IMG/VR virus record: IMGVR_UViG_3300008266_000014 | Span: 62,001-126,000 of that record | DNA: 64,000 bases | From: a virus | Direction: 5' to 3' (one strand) | In this document: in pieces, positions 7,684 through 15,422 of the stretch | Layout of the letters: each line of letters starts with the position of its first letter | Position numbering within the stretch: the stretch's first letter is position 1 | Made by a program: the position numbers and the translations under genes | Notes under the pieces: generated by a model | What the model was told of the DNA's origin: nothing | What the model saw: only the letters and a program-made list of their open reading frames with translations | The model's database searches: none

Positions 7684-9399
7684 ATGATCTTATTTAAAAA
7701 TATCAAATGGAAAAACATTCTATCCACAGGTGATGCGTGGACAGAAATAAGTTTTACCAGATCAAAATCTACACTGATTGTTGGAGAGAATGGTGCTGGT
7801 AAGAGTACTATTCTTGACGCTCTTTGCTTTGCCCTTTTTGGCAAACCATTTAGAAAAGTCAATAAGTCTCAACTAGTCAATTCAATAAACAAAAAAGGAC
7901 TCTTAGTTGAGGTAGAATTTTCTGTAGGTAGAAAGAACTACACCATAAAAAGAGGGATCAAGCCTAACTTTTTCGAAATATATTCCGATGGTGAAATGGT
8001 AAACCAATCATCTGAAACAAAGGAGTATCAAGAGTATCTAGAAAGGAATATCCTCAAACTAAACTTCAAGTCGTTCTCACAAATAGTTATTCTTGGCAGC
8101 GCTTCGTTTGTTCCATTTATGCAGCTGACTGCTGCTAATCGTAGAGAGATTATTGAAGATCTGTTAGACATTCAGATCTTCTCGACGATGAATTCTTTAC
8201 TCAAAGAAAAGGTGTCTCAGAACAAAACAGATCTTCAGGAAATAACATACGAAATGAAACTTGTTGGTGAGAAGATTGAGATGAATAAGAAGTTAATCCA
8301 GTCTCTCAAAGAAAACAACAAAGGGGAGGAAGAGAAAAAGATTCAGAAGGGGATTGAGGTATCTGGTAATTTACAGCTTGCTTTGTCAGAACTTAAAGCC
8401 AATCAAGATTCAGTTGAGCAACTAAGAAAAACAATATCTGATCAGGAACAAGTAGACGAGAAACGGTCGAAACTAATATCTCTCAGACAGGACCTGCAGC
8501 AAAAGATCAATCATATCAATGCGGATGTAGATTTCTTCGATAAGCATGACAACTGTCCTACCTGCAAACAGTCTATTGATACAAACTTCAAACATACAAC
8601 CGTTACTGAAAAACAGACACTTCTCACTGAGTGTACATCATCAATTGAAAAGATCAATGCTAAGTTATCTATTATAGAACAGCGTAACAAAGAGATTGCA
8701 GATGTTCTTTCTATCATAGATGAAAACAACTCAGCTGCTAGGGATATTCAAACCCAGATTAAAATTTATGAAGCAACACTAACTCAGTTACGCCAAGAAG
8801 TAAAAGACTTAAGAAGTAAAAACAAGCAGATTGAAGTAGATAACACAGAGCTAGACACTCTCAAAGAAGATTTAAAACAATCAATTACAACAAAAGAACA
8901 ACTTCTTGCTGATAAATCCATACTTGATGTTGCATCGGTACTTTTAAAAGACTCAGGAGTAAAAACTAGGATTATCAAGCAGTATGTTCCCGTAATAAAT
9001 AAACTCGTAAACAAGTATCTTGCTGCAATGGACTTTTTTGTTAACTTTGAGTTAAATGAGAACTTTGAGGAGACTATAAAGTCAAGACATAGAGATGAGT
9101 TCAGCTATGAATCATTCTCTGAGGGTGAGAAGATGCGTATTGATCTTGCTCTACTCTTTACATGGAGAGCAATCAGTAAAATGAGGAACTCTGCATCTAC
9201 AAACTTACTAATTATGGATGAAGTATTCGATAGCTCTCTTGATAATAATGGTACAGAAGAGTTCCTAAAAATTATCAGTACATTAACTTCCGACACAAAC
9301 CTATTTGTTATATCTCACAAAGGGGATCAACTTTTTGATAAGTTCCACTCTGTGATCAAATTCCAAAAGCATAAAAACTTTAGCACGATGGTGAAATAA
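7684..9399 (+). CDS. 46: Recombination endonuclease subunit gp46
   Basis: SbcC/Rad50-type ATPase partner of gp47. Walker A GENGAGKST near residue 35, a long coiled coil (about residues 170-430) interrupted by the zinc-hook CPTC (base ~8553), an ABC signature SFSEGEKMR and Walker B LLIMDEVFD. I start at ATG 7684 because MILFKNIKWKNILSTGD matches the start of T4 gp46. An in-frame ATG at 7618 lies inside the hairpin upstream and would add 22 unrelated residues. 571 aa, near T4 size. Confidence 0.95.
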   Translation: MILFKNIKWKNILSTGDAWTEISFTRSKSTLIVGENGAGKSTILDALCFALFGKPFRKVNKSQLVNSINKKGLLVEVEFSVGRKNYTIKRGIKPNFFEIYSDGEMVNQSSETKEYQEYLERNILKLNFKSFSQIVILGSASFVPFMQLTAANRREIIEDLLDIQIFSTMNSLLKEKVSQNKTDLQEITYEMKLVGEKIEMNKKLIQSLKENNKGEEEKKIQKGIEVSGNLQLALSELKANQDSVEQLRKTISDQEQVDEKRSKLISLRQDLQQKINHINADVDFFDKHDNCPTCKQSIDTNFKHTTVTEKQTLLTECTSSIEKINAKLSIIEQRNKEIADVLSIIDENNSAARDIQTQIKIYEATLTQLRQEVKDLRSKNKQIEVDNTELDTLKEDLKQSITTKEQLLADKSILDVASVLLKDSGVKTRIIKQYVPVINKLVNKYLAAMDFFVNFELNENFEETIKSRHRDEFSYESFSEGEKMRIDLALLFTWRAISKMRNSASTNLLIMDEVFDSSLDNNGTEEFLKIISTLTSDTNLFVISHKGDQLFDKFHSVIKFQKHKNFSTMVK

Positions 9400-9917
9400 T
9401 GATATATGATCTTGTACCTCCTGACCATCCTCTATTGAGGACCAAACTTGAGAGGTTTAATTTTACTGATCCCCCCATCAATCCTCATGAGTTGGCTAAC
9501 AATCTTATTGAAACGATGGTGCACTATCAAGGGATCGGTCTCTCAGCTAATCAGTGTGGTCTTCCTTATCGAGTTTTTGTTTTGTGGTCTAACCCAACAA
9601 AAGTCATGTTCAATCCTACCGTGGCAGATGTATCAACCGAAGATATTTTGCTTGAAGAAGGATGCTTGACTTATCCCAATCTTTTTATTAAAATCAAGAG
9701 ACCTAAATTAGTCAGAGTCCGTTACATGGATTCTTTTGGTGAAGCACATACAGACAAATTTACTGGGATGTCCGCTCGTTGCGTTCTTCATGAGGTGGAT
9801 CATCTGAACGGTGTTAACTTCACTCTCAAAGCCAATAAGTTTCATTATGATCAAGCGATGAGGCAGAGGAGCAAGAGAATGAAATCATATAAGGTGCCTA
9901 CATATGAGCAAAATTAA
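9399..9917 (+). CDS. def: Peptide deformylase
   Basis: Removes the N-formyl group from nascent proteins. All three active-site motifs are present: GIGLSANQ (residues 45-52), EGCL (87-90, metal-binding Cys) and HEVDH (131-135, catalytic Glu and two metal His). 172 aa. Phage deformylases are known from cyanophages and other marine T4-like phages, where they are thought to keep up with fast virion protein synthesis. Begins on the last base of gene 46 and overlaps queE by 14 bases. Confidence 0.95.
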   Translation: MIYDLVPPDHPLLRTKLERFNFTDPPINPHELANNLIETMVHYQGIGLSANQCGLPYRVFVLWSNPTKVMFNPTVADVSTEDILLEEGCLTYPNLFIKIKRPKLVRVRYMDSFGEAHTDKFTGMSARCVLHEVDHLNGVNFTLKANKFHYDQAMRQRSKRMKSYKVPTYEQN

Positions 9918-10755
9918 AGTAGCAGAATTATTTTATAGTCTTCAGGGTGAAGGAAAATACGTTGGGGTACCTAGTGTGTTTCTTCGCACTTTCGGTTGTA
10001 ACTTCACGTGTAGTGGATTTGGAATGCCATCAGGTCAACTTTCTACGGAACGCGAAGCAATTGTAAAGAACATTGACCAGTATAAATCGTATAATGATCT
10101 GCCTCTTGTTCATACAGGCTGTGATTCATATGCAAGTTGGGATCCAAGATTCAAGCACCTGTCTCCGCTGTTTACTACAGACGAGATTGTTGATAAGATT
10201 ATGACACTTCTTCCAGAACAGAAGTGGAACAATGAACATTTAATTATTACTGGTGGTGAGCCTTTGCTTGGGTGGCAACGGTCTTATGAGGATTTGTTGA
10301 ATCATGAAAAGATGGAAGGTCTTTCATCACTTACTTTTGAAACAAACGGAACACAGAAGCTAACAGAAGATTTTAAAAAGTATCTATACAAATATTCTAG
10401 GTTACACAAAGGAAGCACAGAGATTGTTTTCTCTGTCAGTGCTAAGTTAAGTCCGTCAGGTGAGAAGTGGGAGGAGGCAATTCTTCCGGATGTTGTAAAA
10501 GAATATGATTGGTATGGTGAAGTGTATTTGAAGTTCGTTGTCGATAAAGAGACAGATATATACGAAATCGATAGAGCAGTTGCTGCTTATCGTGATGTCG
10601 GTATTCGTGGTGATGTTTATTTAATGCCAGTTGGTGGTACTGACCAACTTTACTTTAACAACTACCGAGCAGTTGCAGAGATGGCAATGAAGCGTGGCTG
10701 GAGATACAGTCCAAGACTACAGGTAGATATATGGAGAAACGCATGGGGAACATGA
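9904..10755 (+). CDS. queE: 7-carboxy-7-deazaguanine synthase QueE
   Basis: Radical-SAM enzyme converting 6-carboxy-tetrahydropterin to 7-carboxy-7-deazaguanine. Starts with the usual FYSLQGEGKYVGVPSVFLRTFGCNFTC and has the SAM-binding TGGEPLLGW. The cluster motif is unusual: Cys32-x3-Cys36, but the expected third Cys at 39 is Phe, and the next Cys is Cys73 in TGCDSYASWD after a ~36-residue insertion. I infer that Cys73 completes the cluster, as in related phage QueE proteins. Overlaps def and precedes a phosphoribosyltransferase and queD. Confidence 0.88.
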   Translation: MSKIKVAELFYSLQGEGKYVGVPSVFLRTFGCNFTCSGFGMPSGQLSTEREAIVKNIDQYKSYNDLPLVHTGCDSYASWDPRFKHLSPLFTTDEIVDKIMTLLPEQKWNNEHLIITGGEPLLGWQRSYEDLLNHEKMEGLSSLTFETNGTQKLTEDFKKYLYKYSRLHKGSTEIVFSVSAKLSPSGEKWEEAILPDVVKEYDWYGEVYLKFVVDKETDIYEIDRAVAAYRDVGIRGDVYLMPVGGTDQLYFNNYRAVAEMAMKRGWRYSPRLQVDIWRNAWGT

Positions 10756-10758
10756 TTT

Positions 10759-11199
10759 ATGGACATTACAACGGATGATTTCTTCAAAGCAGTGGCTTGT
10801 CTTCATCAGCAAATCAGAAACTCTGAGGATACGTTTGACAGCGTTGTTGGGATCTCTCGTGGGGGCCTTATTAGTGGCGTTATTCTCTCTCACCGTCTTG
10901 AGATTCCTTTTCGACCTATTGAATGGTCATTAAGAGATTCTCATAGAAAATATATTCCACCCGATATCATTGTTGATGCGTGGGAAGGTAAGAAGATACT
11001 TCTTGTTGATGATATTGTTGATAGTGGGGAAACAATAGTAACAATTAAGAATCGTTTTGGAGATTCTTCTAAAAATGTTAAAGTGGCCTGCCTTGTCTAC
11101 AACAAAGAACAACAGTTAGTTATACCAGATTTTTGGTATGAATCTATTGACAGGAATGAGGATAAGGATTGGGTCAATTTCTGGTGGGAATCTAAATAA
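10759..11199 (+). CDS. Type I phosphoribosyltransferase
   Basis: Transfers ribose-5-phosphate from PRPP to a base. The PRPP-binding loop ILLVDDIVDSGETI (about residues 76-89) is a textbook type I motif, and GISRGGLISGVILSHRL near residue 31 matches the xanthine/hypoxanthine branch. 146 aa. It lies between QueE and QueD, so salvage of guanine-like or 7-deazapurine bases is an attractive but unproven role; plain purine salvage is the conservative call. Its stop codon lies within the long-range stem of the queD leader. Confidence 0.85.
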   Translation: MDITTDDFFKAVACLHQQIRNSEDTFDSVVGISRGGLISGVILSHRLEIPFRPIEWSLRDSHRKYIPPDIIVDAWEGKKILLVDDIVDSGETIVTIKNRFGDSSKNVKVACLVYNKEQQLVIPDFWYESIDRNEDKDWVNFWWESK

Positions 11200-11275
11200 A
11201 TTCTCATAGCGGCCTTTCTGGACTTCATCCCGCTTTATAAATTCTGCAGGCCTATATCTCATATAGGAGAATTTA
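11197..11275 (+). promoter_or_regulatory. Structured leader of queD
   Basis: Two nested long-range pairings, 11197-11205 with 11267-11275 (nine bases, covering the GGAG ribosome site) and GGCC 11211-11214 with GGCC 11249-11252. A local hairpin CCTATAT/ATATAGG (11251-11257 with 11261-11267) also covers the Shine-Dalgarno. A GCGG/CCGC pair (11209-11212 with 11230-11233) lies inside. TATAAATT at 11236-11243 resembles a late box. Translation of queD is probably controlled here; no known riboswitch class was recognised. Confidence 0.4.
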
Positions 11276-11788
11276 ATGTCTCAAACTATGTTTCCATCAA
11301 AAACATACAAATATGTTTCAACAAAAGAATACCATGATGCATTTCCTTGCGCTTATAGGCAATGGCGTGCAGATTCGCATTGTAATCTGATTCATGGTTA
11401 TTCCTTTTCAATGAAGTTTTATTTTGGTACAGATGATCTTGATGTTCGTAACTGGGCGGCTGATTATGGTGGTCTGAAAGAGCTCAAGGGTGTTCTCGAG
11501 AGTCAGTTTGATCATACCTTGCTTGTTGCGGAGGATGATCCTGAATTGGATTTGTACATGGAGATGCAGCGTAGAAACATTGCCAAGCTAACCATTCTTC
11601 CAAAGTTGGGGTGTGAAGGTCTAGCAGACCAACTTTACAAATACGTAAATGGTGTATATATTCCTGACTACTGGGGTCCTGGTGAAGCCGATCGCCTTTG
11701 GTGCTATCGTGTAGAAGTTCGTGAGACACAAAGCAACATGGCTTTCCGTGAAGGTCATCGTGAATGGAATGAGGACTTGTTTGCGTGA
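11276..11788 (+). CDS. queD: 6-carboxy-tetrahydropterin synthase QueD (6-PTPS family)
   Basis: T-fold enzyme of the preQ0 pathway. The region ADSHCNLIHGYSFSMKFYF carries the catalytic Cys36. FDHTLL (about residue 81) and VEVRETQ (about residue 151) supply the catalytic His and Glu. The usual zinc triad is altered: by alignment with bacterial QueD the first His is replaced by Cys25 and the second His of the HGH motif by Tyr42, leaving His40 (His35 lies near). 170 aa, longer than bacterial QueD (about 120) through an insertion around residues 60-125. Strong AGGAGA site, but hidden in RNA structure. Confidence 0.85.
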   Translation: MSQTMFPSKTYKYVSTKEYHDAFPCAYRQWRADSHCNLIHGYSFSMKFYFGTDDLDVRNWAADYGGLKELKGVLESQFDHTLLVAEDDPELDLYMEMQRRNIAKLTILPKLGCEGLADQLYKYVNGVYIPDYWGPGEADRLWCYRVEVRETQSNMAFREGHREWNEDLFA

Positions 11789-12054
11789 TAAAAAGATCCC
11801 AAGTATGGTTTTCTGGTGGTAGAGTCAGGAATACTCCTTTCGATACCTCTAAGAGACATATTAGAAAACAGTTTCCCTGGGTACCAGATGGCGTATATGA
11901 TCACTCTGGTTTTCAAATACGGTATGAAATTCAACAAGGTTTTATACTCACCTGTATATCAAAAATGTGGATTGACAACGGTGGGCCAGACGATGCAGAC
12001 GTGGCGTTGAGACTACCATGGGGAACATACTTAGATATTCCACCTAAACCCTAA
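11785..12054 (+). CDS. Hypothetical protein
   Basis: 89 aa with a GTG start in a GTGA overlap with the queD stop, so probably coupled to queD. No motif recognised. Tryptophan- and aromatic-rich (FPWVPDGVYDHSGFQIRYEI), predicted soluble and mixed alpha/beta. The position at the end of the que block suggests co-expression but not function. Confidence 0.65.
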   Translation: MIKRSQVWFSGGRVRNTPFDTSKRHIRKQFPWVPDGVYDHSGFQIRYEIQQGFILTCISKMWIDNGGPDDADVALRLPWGTYLDIPPKP

Positions 12055-12081
12055 GATGTATTAAAGTAAAAAATAATTATC

Positions 12082-12669
12082 ATGAAAAGGGAAAACTGGT
12101 TCGCTACTCCCGTTTGGTATGATGATACTGATGTGCCAGATGCAGTAGTCGAGCAAATAGCTAGCAAGTGGATATCTTTGTCACGAGATGTGCAATCAGC
12201 AAGTGTATCTAATGTTGGTGGATGGCAAAGCCATAGTCTGACATATGATGAATGTGATTCTTTTGAGAGAGAGTTATTTCATCATGTAGACCTCGCTGCT
12301 GACTTTATACACGAAGACTATAAGATAAAGAATAAAATAGTTCTCGGCAATTGGTGGGTTAACATTAACGGGTATGGTAACTACAACAGGCTCCACATAC
12401 ACGGAGGAGTTTTGTCTGGAGTTTTTTATGTGAAAACTGCTAAAGCTGACTCAGGATCCTTAATTTTCCACAGACCTTCTTACATGTACGAGGTTGCATC
12501 CTTTACTACCACCGATTTAGATTCTACAGCTTTGGAAGTTAGTTATGAGCCTTTGGATAAGAGATTGATATTGTTTCCTGCGTGGATACCCCATAGCGTA
12601 AATGCTAATTTTTCTGACCAAAAGCGAGTATCTATTGGGTTCAACTACGTCGTGGCACAGGGGTTATAG
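12082..12669 (+). CDS. Putative Fe(II)/2-oxoglutarate oxygenase (2OG-FeII_Oxy_5-like)
   Basis: 195 aa. The core NRLHIHGGVLSGVFYVKT (about residues 102-119) followed by LIFHRPS and the C-terminal LFPAWIPHSVNANFSDQKRVSIGFNYV is the pattern of a putative 2OG oxygenase family found in cyanophages and oceanic bacteria: metal His residues at the HIH and PHSV sites and an Arg in RVSIGFN for 2-oxoglutarate. Substrate unknown. N-terminal WFATPVW is also family-typical. One of at least five such enzymes in the window. Confidence 0.8.
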   Translation: MKRENWFATPVWYDDTDVPDAVVEQIASKWISLSRDVQSASVSNVGGWQSHSLTYDECDSFERELFHHVDLAADFIHEDYKIKNKIVLGNWWVNINGYGNYNRLHIHGGVLSGVFYVKTAKADSGSLIFHRPSYMYEVASFTTTDLDSTALEVSYEPLDKRLILFPAWIPHSVNANFSDQKRVSIGFNYVVAQGL

Positions 12670-12691
12670 GATGTTACATAAATGTTAACTA

Positions 12692-12706
12692 TTACTATTT
12701 TAGTAA
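12692..12706 (+). promoter_or_regulatory. Inverted repeat upstream of a strong promoter
   Basis: TTACTA and TAGTAA separated by three bases, ending three bases before the -35 box at 12710. It could be an operator for a dimeric regulator or an activator site. The gene downstream encodes a basic helix-turn-helix-like protein, so autoregulation is one idea. Confidence 0.35.
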
Positions 12707-12709
12707 CTG

Positions 12710-12738
12710 TTGACCTATGATGAACTTATCTATATGAT
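12710..12738 (+). promoter_or_regulatory. Sigma70-type promoter before the HTH-like gene
   Basis: TTGACC (12710-12715), 17-base spacer, TATGAT (12733-12738). The expected RNA starts near 12745 and soon carries a CACC-GAAA-GGTG tetraloop hairpin (12749-12760) before the ribosome site. Confidence 0.75.
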
Positions 12739-12780
12739 AAGGGTTCCTCACCGAAAGGTGGTTTTGTAATGGAGAACATC

Positions 12781-13104
12781 ATGGCGAAAAAATCAAAAGT
12801 AGATCCAGACACGGGTTACACCCCAGAAGAGCAGCAAGAGAAGTTCAAGGAGATCTTCTCTGCAAAAAAGCAGTCAAAGCAGAAGCCACAGACCAAGCGA
12901 AAAGTACATCGCAATCCAATGGTGGAAGCAAAAAGCGAAGCGGATCTAAAGGCAAAAGCAGTGGCTCTGTATGAAGGTGGTAAGGGTCCAAAAGAGGTTT
13001 CCAAAGAACTCAGTATCAGCTATGCTAGCGCATATTACTACAAGCGCTTTGCTGGTTCTTCTGTTAAGAAAGAGCGTTTGAAAAAGTCGATGGAACGCGT
13101 GTGA
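12781..13104 (+). CDS. Small basic helix-turn-helix-like protein
   Basis: 107 aa from ATG 12781, chosen because GGAG (12771-12774) sits 6 bases before it; an in-frame ATG at 12769 would leave that site inside the gene. Lys/Gln-rich N-terminal half; the C-terminal half (ADLKAKAVALYEGGKGPKEVSKELSISYASAYYYKRF) reads like a Hin/resolvase-type helix-turn-helix. Likely DNA-binding; whether it is a transcription factor or packaging-related is unknown. It has its own strong promoter and ends just before a tRNA. Confidence 0.7.
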   Translation: MAKKSKVDPDTGYTPEEQQEKFKEIFSAKKQSKQKPQTKRKVHRNPMVEAKSEADLKAKAVALYEGGKGPKEVSKELSISYASAYYYKRFAGSSVKKERLKKSMERV

Positions 13105-13139
13105 GGTGATTAGTGGGGTGCGACACTTCAACGCACTTA

Positions 13140-13216
13140 GGGCCGGAAGCTTAATTGGTATAAGCGTCCGACTCATAATCGGAGGACAGTGAGTTCGAGT
13201 CTCACCCGGCCCACCA
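13140..13216 (+). tRNA. tRNA with CAU anticodon (Met or Ile2)
   Basis: Full cloverleaf: acceptor GGGCCGG/CCGGCCC, anticodon stem TCCGA/TCGGA with loop CTCATAA, T arm with GTTCGAGTC, discriminator A and encoded CCA. The G1-C72 pair argues against initiator tRNA. A CAU anticodon can be elongator Met or lysidine-modified Ile2, which I cannot separate by eye. Confidence 0.93.
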
Positions 13217-13231
13217 CCTGATGGAGATAAT

Positions 13232-13675
13232 ATGGAAAAGAAGTGGACATTGCCAGTACTAGAAAATCAAAACGGTGAGCTCTATATTGAACTCAATGAT
13301 GAGATTCTCGAAGGGTCTGGTTTGAATATTGGTGATACGTTGAACTGGAAAGACAACAAAGATGGATCTTACAGTCTCACAAAAGCTGAGGGTGATCTCT
13401 TCGTTGTAGATTCCATTAGCGTGTTTCACATCAGGCATGTTGTGAGAGCAAAGAATGCAGAGCACGCGATGGACGAGGTCGTGTGTGATAACGGTAATCT
13501 AAGAGAGTTTAGCCAGAAGCATGTCGATTGTAATATTATTGATGCACGAAAGATCACTGCAGAGGAGTATCTGAATATGTTTGATAAGGATAACTCATAC
13601 CTATCCAGCTGGTCTGAAGATAAAAAGTTGGAGTTCATTAATACCATTGACTACGAGAAGCACTACAAATCATGA
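13232..13675 (+). CDS. Hypothetical protein with AbrB-like N-terminus
   Basis: 147 aa. The first ~50 residues (WTLPVLENQNGELYIELNDEILEGSGLNIGDTLNWKDNKDGSYSLTK) read like a SpoVT/AbrB swapped-hairpin domain. The rest contains an alpha/beta segment (FHIRHVVRAKNAEHAMDEVV) seen in small conserved phage proteins. DNA binding is possible from the fold alone. GGAG precedes the start, and the gene overlaps the next by ATGA. Confidence 0.7.
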   Translation: MEKKWTLPVLENQNGELYIELNDEILEGSGLNIGDTLNWKDNKDGSYSLTKAEGDLFVVDSISVFHIRHVVRAKNAEHAMDEVVCDNGNLREFSQKHVDCNIIDARKITAEEYLNMFDKDNSYLSSWSEDKKLEFINTIDYEKHYKS

Positions 13676-13830
13676 AAGTTATTGAGAAGTGGTACGAGAG
13701 GCTGCTAGGATATGACTGGCACTATCGACTAAGATCACGGTTTACTTTTCTTGAATGGCTGTTCCTAGCAGCAGCTATTGTGTTCATTGTTTGGTGGCTC
13801 TATGACTGGTTAATTTTAGGAATACTATGA
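13672..13830 (+). CDS. Small single-span membrane protein (52 aa)
   Basis: Opens at the ATG of an ATGA overlap with the preceding gene and ends in an ATGA overlap with the next, strong support for a real coupled gene. N-terminal amphipathic, aromatic part (MKVIEKWYERLLGYDWHY) followed by one clear membrane segment around FLEWLFLAAAIVFIVWWLY. No recognised function; it may work with the exported Tat-signal protein encoded next. Confidence 0.65.
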   Translation: MKVIEKWYERLLGYDWHYRLRSRFTFLEWLFLAAAIVFIVWWLYDWLILGIL

Positions 13831-14177
13831 TGGATACTAATTTACGGCGTGGTTTTTTAAAGAATCTTGGATTCCTTGGTGCATTTGCTTCCGGTGCTGC
13901 ATCAGCAAAGATCGTTATTGAAGAAAAGCTACCAGAAGTTAAGCCAGAACCAAAAGAAGATATATCTCATCTGGCACCAGAGTTTGGTGATCAGTTCGTA
14001 TTACAAGGTAATCGAAAGTACAAAGACTATTCAAATTTAACTGTAGATGGTATTTCTACCTATGGTATTCAAAGTTGGGAGTATGCAAATAGAGTGCAGC
14101 TTGGTGTAGGCAAAGATAATCGTCTTTGGCTACAGATTGGTGATAGCTGGCACAGGGTAGCACTGGAGTCCAGATGA
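13827..14177 (+). CDS. Exported protein with a Tat-type signal peptide
   Basis: 116 aa. The N-terminus LRRGFLKNLGFLGAFASGAASA fits a twin-arginine signal (RRxFLK), a hydrophobic stretch and an AxA cleavage site near residue 27. The mature part is small and beta-rich (DGISTYGIQSWEYANRVQLGVGKDNRLWLQIGDSWHRV), with no catalytic motif I recognise. Tat export implies a cofactor-bearing or pre-folded protein, or use of the host Tat route to the periplasm. Coupled by overlap to the membrane peptide before it and the gene after it. Confidence 0.7.
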   Translation: MMDTNLRRGFLKNLGFLGAFASGAASAKIVIEEKLPEVKPEPKEDISHLAPEFGDQFVLQGNRKYKDYSNLTVDGISTYGIQSWEYANRVQLGVGKDNRLWLQIGDSWHRVALESR

Positions 14178-14833
14178 AAGTAAACATAGGATGCTACAAG
14201 AACTGGATTGGTCCGTACCAAATAGCTGAGAAGTTGATGTTCTGGGCTGATAAGTACGAAGACGATCGAGTACATAGACTTGGTGATCTTCTGGATAAAA
14301 TTCCAGGACTCACCAAGTTTTGTTTGTGGGTTGATAAACACAGACAGCGCAATGTTGAGGTACGCATTGACAAGTGGGACACGTGGTCAATGGATCACAC
14401 ACTCGCTCTTATCATTTTACCAATGCTGAAACAGTTACAAGAAACAAAACATGGATCACAGTTTGTTGATGATGAGGATGTACCTGAAGAACTAAAATCC
14501 ACATCTGCTCCCCCTAAGGAAAATGAGTGGGATACTGATGACAACATTCACAAAAGATGGGACTGGGTTCTTAAAGAAATGATATTTGCTTTTGAATGTA
14601 AGCTGAATGATAACTGGGATGATGAGTTTTGGACCGGAGAATGGGGGGAATCCACGTTCGTTGAGACAGGTGAAGAGCACTTTAATTCGTTGACCAACAA
14701 ATCTGAAAAGTTGTATACTATGCATAACACAGGTAATCGTACTTGTGACTGGGAAGCGCGTCAAAAGGTTCAAAACCGTATTACTAATGGTTTCAGACTT
14801 TTTGGCAAATATTATGAAGGACTTTGGGATTAA
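14174..14833 (+). CDS. Conserved phage protein of unknown function
   Basis: 219 aa, ATGA overlap with the preceding gene. Begins MKVNIGCYKNWIGPYQIAEKLMFW, has a variable acidic middle (about residues 95-120), then DDNIHKRWDWVLKEMIFAFE and ends NRITNGFRLFGKYYEGLWD. I recall this architecture as a widespread protein in marine T4-like phages, function unknown. No signal peptide or membrane segment. Confidence 0.75.
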   Translation: MKVNIGCYKNWIGPYQIAEKLMFWADKYEDDRVHRLGDLLDKIPGLTKFCLWVDKHRQRNVEVRIDKWDTWSMDHTLALIILPMLKQLQETKHGSQFVDDEDVPEELKSTSAPPKENEWDTDDNIHKRWDWVLKEMIFAFECKLNDNWDDEFWTGEWGESTFVETGEEHFNSLTNKSEKLYTMHNTGNRTCDWEARQKVQNRITNGFRLFGKYYEGLWD

Positions 14834-14841
14834 TCTATATC

Positions 14842-15357
14842 ATGAAAACTTTATACGTTGTACTGCTAGCAGCTGCAATTACAGGTTGTTCGAGTCAGAA
14901 GATGGTAAAGATTCCGGATTCAAAAGGAACTGTGCCAGAGTGGTTTGCTGCTGAGCCAGAAAAGCAAGGTAGTGATATCATTGTCACTGCAACAGATACT
15001 TCTCGTGATATGCAGTTTGCGATTGACAAAGCAATGCTACAGGGCCGTGTAGAGCTTGCTAATCGTATTGGTGTTCGTGTTGATTCTCTTGTTCGTGAAA
15101 GCGTCAAAGAAGATTCCGGTGCCAAGATGAAAGATGTTGATCGCGAAGTTGATCGTGTATCCAAGCAGGTAACAAATCAGATGTTATCAATGTATACGCG
15201 TGAGAAGCTAACAGTGATGAAAGAAGATGGTGGGTTCCGTGCTTTCGTCATGTTGAAAATTTCTGAAGATCAGAGTAGGAAACTTTTTGAGTTGAATCGC
15301 CGCAATCCAAAGAATCGTGACGAACAGTTCAGAGAGCTGGAAGTACTTACTCGATGA
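14842..15357 (+). CDS. LPP20-like lipoprotein
   Basis: 171 aa from ATG 14842, which directly opens a lipoprotein signal MKTLYVVLLAAAITGC with the lipobox Cys at residue 16. The mature part (DMQFAIDKAMLQGRVELANRIG, then a helical stretch and MYTREKLTVMKEDGGFRAFVMLKI) resembles the LPP20 family of outer-membrane lipoproteins. Rare in phages; it could alter the infected cell surface or block superinfection (inference). A terminator follows. Confidence 0.75.
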   Translation: MKTLYVVLLAAAITGCSSQKMVKIPDSKGTVPEWFAAEPEKQGSDIIVTATDTSRDMQFAIDKAMLQGRVELANRIGVRVDSLVRESVKEDSGAKMKDVDREVDRVSKQVTNQMLSMYTREKLTVMKEDGGFRAFVMLKISEDQSRKLFELNRRNPKNRDEQFRELEVLTR

Positions 15358-15383
15358 TCAACGAAAGATATATAGTAAATTAG

Positions 15384-15410
15384 AACCCGAGTTATACTCG
15401 GGTTTTTTAT
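15384..15410 (+). terminator. Intrinsic terminator
   Basis: Nine-base stem AACCCGAGT/ACTCGGGTT, TAT loop, T-rich tail. Ends the transcript from the HTH-like gene to the LPP20-like lipoprotein. Confidence 0.9.
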
Positions 15411-15422
15411 TGTTAAATTAAA

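Noticed and set aside
11197-11275. preQ1 riboswitch before queD
   Set aside because: The leader is folded but lacks the short preQ1-I consensus; no class could be assigned.
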